Positions 7,601 to 10,904 of a stretch of 10,904 nt of DNA are shown here, piece by piece. The stretch is from Chloroflexota bacterium (lineage in GTDB: Bacteria > Chloroflexota > Anaerolineae > Caldilineales > Caldilineaceae): assembly GCA_003577005.1 (NCBI GenBank), contig QEUW01000266.1, forward strand, positions 1 to 10,904, in the 5' to 3' direction. A model generated the notes under the pieces. It saw only the letters and a list, made by a program, of their open reading frames with translations. It made no database searches and was not told the DNA's origin. Position numbers and translations under genes: made by a program. Position 1 is the stretch's first letter. Every line of letters starts with the position of its first letter.

Positions 7601-7909
7601 ATCGAGCGTAAAGGGTCCATCTCCTCGCCATTGAATCGTCTGGGAATCTACCTGAAGATAGCGGTCAGCGGTGGGCAGGGTGTTGCGCAGTTGAAAGATC
7701 GTGTTGCGCAGATTCGTACGCGCCTGGCTGTCGGATGAATCGGGCCAGAAGAGATAGGCAATCTGCTGGCGCGATTGAGGGGCCCCGCGATGGAGCAAGA
7801 GATAGGCCAGCAGGGTCTGCAGGCGGGGCGTATTGAGTTGCGTGACCGGCTGGTTGTCATAACACAGCCGAAACTCACCGAGCAGTTGAATCTCTAGTGT
7901 GCCGGGCAC
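4604..7909 (-). CDS. SARP-family transcriptional activator: winged helix, BTAD, AAA+ ATPase, TPR repeats
   Basis: This is a large regulator (1101 residues from GTG 7909; 1105 from TTG 7921; numbering below uses the longer form). Domains in order: an OmpR-like winged-helix DNA-binding domain (about 8-100, LEIQLLGEFRL then ARTNLRNTIFQLR); a bacterial transcriptional activation domain (about 106-250, ending ARELGVDPDPQTQSVYEHLL); an AAA+/STAND-like ATPase with Walker A GEAGIGKT (294-301) and Walker B LLLALDDIQW (403-412, acidic pair 408-409); then from about 660 a long helical TPR-type region to the C-terminus. ATP binding and ligand sensing through the TPR region probably switch DNA binding, as in AfsR- and MalT-like proteins. 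I prefer GTG 7909: it gives MPGTLEIQLLGEF, the usual family start, with GGATGG upstream, whereas TTG 7921 lies in a repeat array. The variable linker at 513-545 is less G/C-rich. Targets and effector are unknown. Confidence 0.92.
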   Translation of the reverse strand: MPGTLEIQLLGEFRLCYDNQPVTQLNTPRLQTLLAYLLLHRGAPQSRQQIAYLFWPDSSDSQARTNLRNTIFQLRNTLPTADRYLQVDSQTIQWRGDGPFTLDVAEFEAALQEAQDASVTQAKRTALERAIERYGGDLLPGSYEDWLLQERERLQQRYMAALDQLIELLEGQQETRLAIDYAQRLLQRDPLRESSYTRLMQLYAQAGDRAAALRVYHTCTTTLARELGVDPDPQTQSVYEHLLNLEAPQPTVSRIRDTSPLVGRLQAWTQLQGAWRGARRGHPTLALVAGEAGIGKTRLVEELVEWAHRQGTAAATAHCYAVGGNLALAPVQEWLRAPIFRRARQELEPLWASEVARLLPELLMERTELAPPAPLLESWQRQRFFEALGRLLFYQNEPLLLALDDIQWCDSDTLEWVQYLLRSYSKGRLLVVCTLRQEALPAGHPLTTLLHQLGRSDQFIEIELARLTPEETTELAANLLGRALSPQLANRIYSATEGNPLFVVEAVRAESSKGEKEIGMLEGDANKEISTPQPSTTLPPKVLAVIQSRLEALSPVARELASIAGVIGRAFAVEVLARARPEEARDDEDHLVQGLDELWQQRIIRERGANGLASETYDFTHDKIREVAYTSLSPIRRRHLHRRVAQALEEVYAGRLDAVYAQIATHYEAGGLPLPAIDASYRAAQVARQRSAFAEAISGLHHALSLLSSLPPTDETRQRELLIQAALGPLLLATKGYAAPEVEQAFLRAWTLCQQLGDIEQRFQVLWGLGRFYMVQPNPPRAMEVYQQLLQLAEEATDPGLLLEARCALGTHRFHCAAFGEARSYLEQTLAAYDPAQHGDHALSFGQDPGVVASAYLAWTLWCLGQPAAALAYTEQALVRAAATDHPYSQVIATTYAAVQQQFLNQPGGCRAYAEQSIALAEQYGFTLWLSMATFLRGWALTVEGDFDAGFDDMQRSIDLYRSSGAELGAAYFTALLGDTFGRSGQPEVGLLLLPQAIEMLARTQDRWCEAELHRLHGELYRRADQPDEAETAFQQAIDVARTQQARQWELRSTVSLAHLYQSQGRLAEARPALVTALAWFGEENLTPELSDARELLKSSP

Positions 7910-7919
7910 GGTCCCATCC

Positions 7920-7975
7920 AACGGAGAACGGAGAACGTAGAGCGGAGAGCGTAGAATGTTCTACGTTCTACGTTC
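7920..7975. repeat. Heptamer array: five direct A[A/G]CG[G/T]AG copies, two inverted copies
   Basis: Direct heptamers run without gaps: AACGGAG (7920-7926), AACGGAG (7927-7933), AACGTAG (7934-7940), AGCGGAG (7941-7947) and AGCGTAG (7948-7954). After AATGTT come two inverted copies, CTACGTT (7961-7967) and CTACGTT (7968-7974). A hairpin forms from GAACGTAG (7933-7940) with CTACGTTC (7968-7975), and a tight one from GTAGAA (7951-7956) with TTCTAC (7959-7964). The array fills the gap between the membrane-protein gene, whose last codons and stop lie in the inverted copies, and the start region of the SARP gene. It could attenuate or mark the junction; the role is not known. Confidence 0.85.
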
Positions 7976-8758
7976 AAGAAGGCGCGTCTTTGGGTTGATC
8001 AGCAGATAGTATACACCAAGCGCGCCGCTGTACAATAGAATCAAGGTGTAGACGACCAGGTTATCGAGCCGGTCGTCGGGGAGACGGGGGCCGCCGACGA
8101 GGTCGCGGATCCACGGCCAGCGGATCAGAAAAGGGCCAAGTAGGACCAGATCATAGGCGAGAAAACTGAGCATCTGGGCGACGGCATTGTGCCAGCGCGG
8201 GTAGAGCAGCGCGTACAGAAAATAGAAGGCGTCGCCAAAAAACATCCAGCCAAAAAGAATTGGTGTGTTGGCATTCTCCTCGCCAAAGTTCCACGGCAGC
8301 ACCCCCTCGACGCCCAGAAGCAGCGCCAGCCCCACACCTGCCAGGATCACCACAAAGAGCCAGTAGGAATAGCGCACCGGATTGGGCAGCGGCTGCTCAT
8401 CGCGCAGGGGGATACGCCGCGCCCACAGGAAAAGAAAGAGGTTGAACAGGGTAAAAAGGGCGCAAGCAATGGCATAGTCACCTAGATCGATGAAATAGAG
8501 CGAGACTGCCAAACCGGCCATCATCACGAAGAGGTTGAGGGCGCCGGGAGCCAGCGCAGCCAGTTCACCCGAGAGGCCGATCCAGAGCATGGCGGCGGCA
8601 ATCGCCGCCTGCATGGCCGCAATAAAGTAGAATGAGAGCGGGCTGTCGCCCCAAAACCAGAGCGCGGCCGCCCATTCGCGCTGGAAGGCAAAGATCGCCG
8701 CCAGTGCCAGCACGCCGATCCCGCCGAGCACTAAGAGGATTCGCACGACCAAGTCCAT
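7961..8758 (-). CDS. Polytopic membrane protein, about eight transmembrane helices, function unknown
   Basis: This is a 265-residue hydrophobic protein with no family I recognise. Likely membrane helices are at about 3-25, 42-62, 72-90, 93-113, 131-150, 166-186, 192-212 and 233-254. Polar connections include ARRIPLRDEQPLPNP (113-127) and a WNFGEENANT loop (156-165). Conserved-looking acidic and aromatic residues lie within helices (YFIDLGDY, FFGDAFYFLYALLYPRW), but I cannot assign transport or catalysis. The ATG at 8758 is chosen because GGGAG sits 8 nt upstream; a TTG five codons earlier lies within that Shine-Dalgarno and is rejected. The last residues (ERRT and stop) are encoded by an intergenic heptamer array, so the C-terminus may have been changed by repeat growth. 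It lies 88 bp downstream of the RidA-like gene and 51 bp upstream of the SARP gene on the same strand. Confidence 0.8.
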   Translation of the reverse strand: MDLVVRILLVLGGIGVLALAAIFAFQREWAAALWFWGDSPLSFYFIAAMQAAIAAAMLWIGLSGELAALAPGALNLFVMMAGLAVSLYFIDLGDYAIACALFTLFNLFLFLWARRIPLRDEQPLPNPVRYSYWLFVVILAGVGLALLLGVEGVLPWNFGEENANTPILFGWMFFGDAFYFLYALLYPRWHNAVAQMLSFLAYDLVLLGPFLIRWPWIRDLVGGPRLPDDRLDNLVVYTLILLYSGALGVYYLLINPKTRLLERRT

Positions 8759-8766
8759 CGTATTAT

Positions 8767-8771
8767 CTCCC
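8767..8771 (-). promoter_or_regulatory. Shine-Dalgarno that fixes the membrane-protein start
   Basis: GGGAG on the minus strand, 8 nt before the ATG at 8758. It overlaps the alternative TTG codon at 8773, arguing against that longer start. Confidence 0.65.
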
Positions 8772-8786
8772 AAAGAATGATAGACC

Positions 8787-8836
8787 GCGGATGTGGCGGA
8801 TCATCGCGGATTCAAAAATCTGCGTAAGCTGCGGAT
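8787..8836. repeat. GCGGAT direct repeats with an inverted copy
   Basis: GCGGAT occurs at 8787-8792, 8796-8801, 8806-8811 and 8831-8836, and the near-inverted ATCTGC at 8818-8823. CGCGGATT (8805-8812) pairs with AATCTGCG (8817-8824) with one G-U-type mismatch and a 4-nt loop. The block occupies the 88-bp gap between the RidA-like and membrane-protein genes. The words resemble dispersed intergenic repeats (GCGGATTA-like) known from many bacteria; this link is from memory and untested. Confidence 0.6.
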
Positions 8837-8846
8837 GATTTTGCTC

Positions 8847-9602
8847 TCATACGAGACGCACCTCCTGGCGGACGCCGCGCAGGTCCATCTCAAAGGCCAG
8901 GTCGACAATCGGCGGGTGGCTGTAGTAGCAGTGAACGCCGTGGGTTGCGGCCTCGTTGAGCGGGTTGAGGATCGCCTCGGCCAGAAGCGGTTGGATATTC
9001 CGGGTGGTATACAGGTTGACCATAGTGGCGTTTGCCCAACGCATCCCCAGTCCGCCAAGTCGCGCCTGCATCACTGCCATGACACAGGCAACCTTTTCAC
9101 GCAACGCGTCGAGTGTCTCTTCGTCCGGGCGAACCACCGCCTCGGGTGCGAGGATGGCTTGGTCGCGCAGGTCACCGGCCCCGGCTACGATAAACGTGGG
9201 CGGGGGTACGGTTGCGGGCATCGTATACGAATAGGCATAGAGCGACGGCTCAGTAGGCGGCGCGACAGCAGGCGCCACATTGGTGCGCGCCACCGGGTTG
9301 TACTCGCCCACGAGGATCGCACGCTCGGCCAGCAGCGCCCGATAGCCCACGTTGAAATCGATAAACCCTTGAAAGCTCAACGGCGCCGGCAGACGCAACT
9401 CGACCGCACAGAGCGCCTGCGCGGGCCGGCCCTGCGCCGCCAGATGTTCATCGATCAGCGCAAAGCCGGCGTGGTAGGGCACCGGCGTCTGGAGGGTAAC
9501 GTGGACGATCTCATAGCCTGGGTGGGCCGTTACCCCAGCCGAATAGGGTGCAATGCCCGTCAGAAAGCGATAATTGCCGATAGGATGGTCGAGAAGTTGC
9601 AT
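8847..9602 (-). CDS. RidA/YjgF-like protein, possibly CnbZ-type deaminase family
   Basis: This 251-residue soluble protein has no signal peptide. Its second half reads as a RidA/YjgF/UK114 core: CVMAVMQARLGGLGMRWANA then VNLYTTRNIQPLLAEAIL (about 173-212), ending HPPIVDLAFEMDLRGVRQEV (229-248), like the closing strand and ligand-site segment of RidA proteins. The first half (about 28-127, HVTLQTPVPYHAGFALIDEH, ELRLPAPLSFQGFIDFN, NPVARTNVAP, PSLYAYSYT) has a similar order of elements, so it may be a tandem double-domain member. I recall such double-length proteins annotated with the 2-amino-5-chloromuconate deaminase CnbZ group, but substrate cannot be assigned here. RidA relatives act on enamines/imines or aminomuconates. 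The ATG at 9602 has only a weak GAG upstream. The N-terminus MQLLDHPIGNYRFLTG looks complete. The next gene downstream is the membrane protein. Confidence 0.6.
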   Translation of the reverse strand: MQLLDHPIGNYRFLTGIAPYSAGVTAHPGYEIVHVTLQTPVPYHAGFALIDEHLAAQGRPAQALCAVELRLPAPLSFQGFIDFNVGYRALLAERAILVGEYNPVARTNVAPAVAPPTEPSLYAYSYTMPATVPPPTFIVAGAGDLRDQAILAPEAVVRPDEETLDALREKVACVMAVMQARLGGLGMRWANATMVNLYTTRNIQPLLAEAILNPLNEAATHGVHCYYSHPPIVDLAFEMDLRGVRQEVRLV

Positions 9603-9644
9603 GGGATATCTCGTTTTCTTTCGCCAAGATCGTGTTTAGAGCCC

Positions 9645-9712
9645 ATCCGAATAACGATTGCGGGTCCGACAACTACACCTGCGAGCGGCGTTGGTCGCAG
9701 AGTTATTCGGAT
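9645..9712. repeat. Inverted-repeat element with ATCCGAATAAC ends
   Basis: ATCCGAATAAC (9645-9655) and GTTATTCGGAT (9702-9712) are a perfect 11-bp inverted pair bounding 68 bp. Inside, CTGCGA (9679-9684) pairs with TCGCAG (9695-9700). Small size, matched ends and lack of coding content fit a MITE-like or dispersed palindromic repeat. No target duplication is obvious at the edges. Confidence 0.55.
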
Positions 9713-9733
9713 AGGAACTTAGTACAAGAATGG

Positions 9734-9775
9734 GCAGGATTTTCTGATCGGCTGGTCAAAATCCGCAAATCCTGC
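9734..9775. repeat. GCAGGATTT/AAATCCTGC inverted repeat
   Basis: GCAGGATTT (9734-9742) pairs with AAATCCTGC (9767-9775), and GATTTT (9738-9743) can alternatively pair with AAAATC (9758-9763). The words resemble the AAATCCTG-type intergenic repeats found in many bacterial genomes, from memory. It lies 22 bp beyond the ATCCGAATAAC element, so two repeat types are stacked in this gap. Confidence 0.55.
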
Positions 9776-9922
9776 GCGATTGTCGCCAAGACCTCCGGGA
9801 GGTGACCACAAATAATCGGGTCGACGAAGCTGATTCTGGTCACGGGATCCCTTTGGGCGCGGAGGTCGGATGGGATCCGTCACGCGAAGTCTCGTTGTCG
9901 TACCAAGTTTTTCGGTACTTTG

Positions 9923-9948
9923 TAGGTCATCGCCTCTGGCGTGACCTA
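9923..9948. repeat. Compact hairpin TAGGTCA/TGACCTA
   Basis: TAGGTCA (9923-9929) pairs with TGACCTA (9942-9948), and inside it CGCC (9931-9934) pairs with GGCG (9938-9941), leaving a 3-nt loop and one bulged base. This is the tightest hairpin in the gap. It is 72 bp past the stop of the APH-family gene, but no T-tract follows on either strand, so terminator function is not supported. Confidence 0.5.
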
Positions 9949-10019
9949 GTCCGGCTAAATAAGGATTAAAGTTGAAATTCGGGGGGAGCACCAGTCGCTA
10001 CAATCTGCCATGACGAAAG

Positions 10020-10904
10020 TCAGGTGTGACACGCCTGCCGAACGTCAGTGAGCAGCGTAGTCAGATTGGTTTGTGGGTAGTGAAGCAGCGCACGGCGGGC
10101 AACCTGGCGCACAGCGGCCTGTTTTGCTTCGTCACCCACGAGGTATTCAACGGGCGATTTGCCGTCAACTCGCGCCAGGAAGAGGGCAGCAAGCTGGCCC
10201 GGAAGTCGTGCTGTCACGCCGCCTAGCAACTGTCCACCACCGGCTGCTTGCTGATAGGCAGCCCAGAACGCTTCAGCCCCATGGACAAAGGCAGCGCCAT
10301 TGGGGCCGTGATAGATGGCTTTGAGTAAGAAATGATTAAGACAAAACGCTACATCAAAGGTAGGATCGCCCCAGTGCGCGACTTCGGCGTCCAGTAGCAC
10401 CAGGTCGCCATTGGTCTTGACAAAGATGTTTTTGGGGCTATAGTCGCCATGCACCAGCGCAAGCGGCTCTGCTTCCATCGCGGCGATGATCTGCTCAATG
10501 GCAGGCGCCAGGTCCGGGTGACGGTGAGCCACTGTGCGCCAGTAGGGATCGATGCGCAGTTGCTCGAAACTATCCTCGCTGCGATTGGCCTTACGCTGAA
10601 ATTGTTCAGCTACCTCGTCTCGCCCAGAGGAGCGGCTGTGGATCTGTCCCAATAGTTCGCCAGCGCGGCAGGCCGTCGCCAGGTCGCACTGGCCGGCCAT
10701 GAGCACCGTTTTCCACAGCGTAGCGTCCGTCACTTCGGCGATGGCGAGGATGTACGCCTCTTTGTCGTCAAAGAGCACGGACGGTACATTACCGGGAAAC
10801 CATTCATCCACCAGTTGCAGATAATCGCGCTCGCGCCAGATGCGTTCCTGGTCGGCGTACCACTCCATCTCGACGCGCAGCTTGGGCAGCGACTGTTTGA
10901 CCAC
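10020..10904 (-). CDS. APH-family phosphotransferase (kinase fold), 5' end outside the window
   Basis: The visible 294 residues are the main part of an aminoglycoside-phosphotransferase/methylthioribose-kinase-like enzyme (APH fold), which transfers the ATP gamma-phosphate to a small hydroxylated molecule. The first visible residues, VVKQSLPKLRVE, contain the likely beta-3 ATP-binding lysine, so the beginning of the N-lobe, perhaps 40-60 residues, lies beyond the window; the GTG at the edge is probably an internal valine. The catalytic loop is LVHGDYSPKNIFV (D154 and N159 of the visible part), and the metal-binding segment is LVLLDAEVAHWGDPTFDVAF (D172). The C-terminal helices include FLARVDGKSPVEYL. 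That segment and the KQSLPKLRV start point to a metabolic kinase rather than a resistance enzyme, but substrate is unknown. A 417-bp gap separates it from the next gene downstream. Confidence 0.85.
   Translation of the reverse strand: MVKQSLPKLRVEMEWYADQERIWRERDYLQLVDEWFPGNVPSVLFDDKEAYILAIAEVTDATLWKTVLMAGQCDLATACRAGELLGQIHSRSSGRDEVAEQFQRKANRSEDSFEQLRIDPYWRTVAHRHPDLAPAIEQIIAAMEAEPLALVHGDYSPKNIFVKTNGDLVLLDAEVAHWGDPTFDVAFCLNHFLLKAIYHGPNGAAFVHGAEAFWAAYQQAAGGGQLLGGVTARLPGQLAALFLARVDGKSPVEYLVGDEAKQAAVRQVARRALLHYPQTNLTTLLTDVRQACHT

Larger units (their letters stand above)
9603..10019. other. 417-bp non-coding, hairpin-rich gap
   Basis: I see no convincing gene here. The only sizeable open frame (9719-9991, minus, 90 codons from a GTG) has no Shine-Dalgarno, runs through several inverted repeats and looks like nothing I recognise. 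The gap separates the APH-family kinase gene from the RidA-like gene, so any promoter for the latter should be at its left end. Besides the three elements listed separately, there are a GTACC/GGTAC stem (9900-9904 with 9914-9918), two GGGATCC words (9844-9850 and 9873-9879 region) and a TGAC-GAAA-GTCA tetraloop hairpin (10011-10022) at the kinase stop codon. Confidence 0.6.

Noticed and set aside
7910..7921. TTG at 7921 as the SARP start
   Set aside because: It lies at the edge of the heptamer array with no ribosome binding site; GTG 7909 gives the usual family N-terminus.
7920..7975. CRISPR array
   Set aside because: The units are 7 nt with no spacers and change orientation; the same reasoning excludes the other word arrays.
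8793..9722. A 309-codon open frame on the plus strand
   Set aside because: It is antisense to the RidA-like gene and has no recognisable motifs; the minus-strand protein has a coherent RidA-like pattern.
9719..9991. A 90-codon minus-strand open frame starting with GTG
   Set aside because: It has no Shine-Dalgarno, passes through at least three inverted repeats, and its composition (many Pro, Arg, Asp) is typical of a chance frame.

Overview
The window looks like chromosome of a Chloroflexota bacterium. This is inferred from gene content (a very large SARP/BTAD-AAA-TPR regulator, a paired DUF4160/DUF2442 module, an M29 aminopeptidase, an APH-fold kinase), from G/C-rich third codon positions, and from intergenic gaps full of short palindromic repeats. 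No marker gene fixes the taxon. There is no rRNA, tRNA, transposase, integrase or CRISPR array.

Layout. 1-140: non-coding, with two interleaved inverted repeats. 141-2150 (minus): a tight cluster read DUF4160 (broken by an in-frame TGA), DUF2442, then a GH13 cyclomaltodextrinase/neopullulanase-type glycosidase, with gaps of 3-12 nt. 2151-2398: divergent intergenic region with a triple direct repeat. 2399-3505 (plus): M29 metallo-aminopeptidase, the only plus-strand gene. 3506-3593: a long perfect palindrome between convergent genes. 3594-10904 (minus): a same-strand series read from the right edge as an APH-family kinase (5' end outside the window), a 417-bp repeat-rich gap, a RidA-like protein, an eight-helix membrane protein, a roughly 1100-residue SARP-family ATPase regulator, and a NarL/FixJ response regulator.

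How the genes relate. The GH13 enzyme (cytoplasmic maltodextrin/cyclodextrin hydrolysis) and the aminopeptidase (peptide turnover) are housekeeping-type catabolic enzymes. The two regulators have no sensor kinase or obvious target operon beside them. The RidA-like and membrane proteins lie upstream of the SARP gene on the same strand and may share a transcript with it, but the sequence does not prove a common pathway.

The most unusual theme is architectural. At least six gaps carry a different short word (6-13 nt) in direct copies followed by inverted copies, making foldable arrays. The clearest are AAATCTC (three direct, three inverted, 3518-3584) and A[A/G]CG[G/T]AG (five direct, two inverted, 7920-7974). 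The second array runs into the coding end of one gene and touches the start region of the next.
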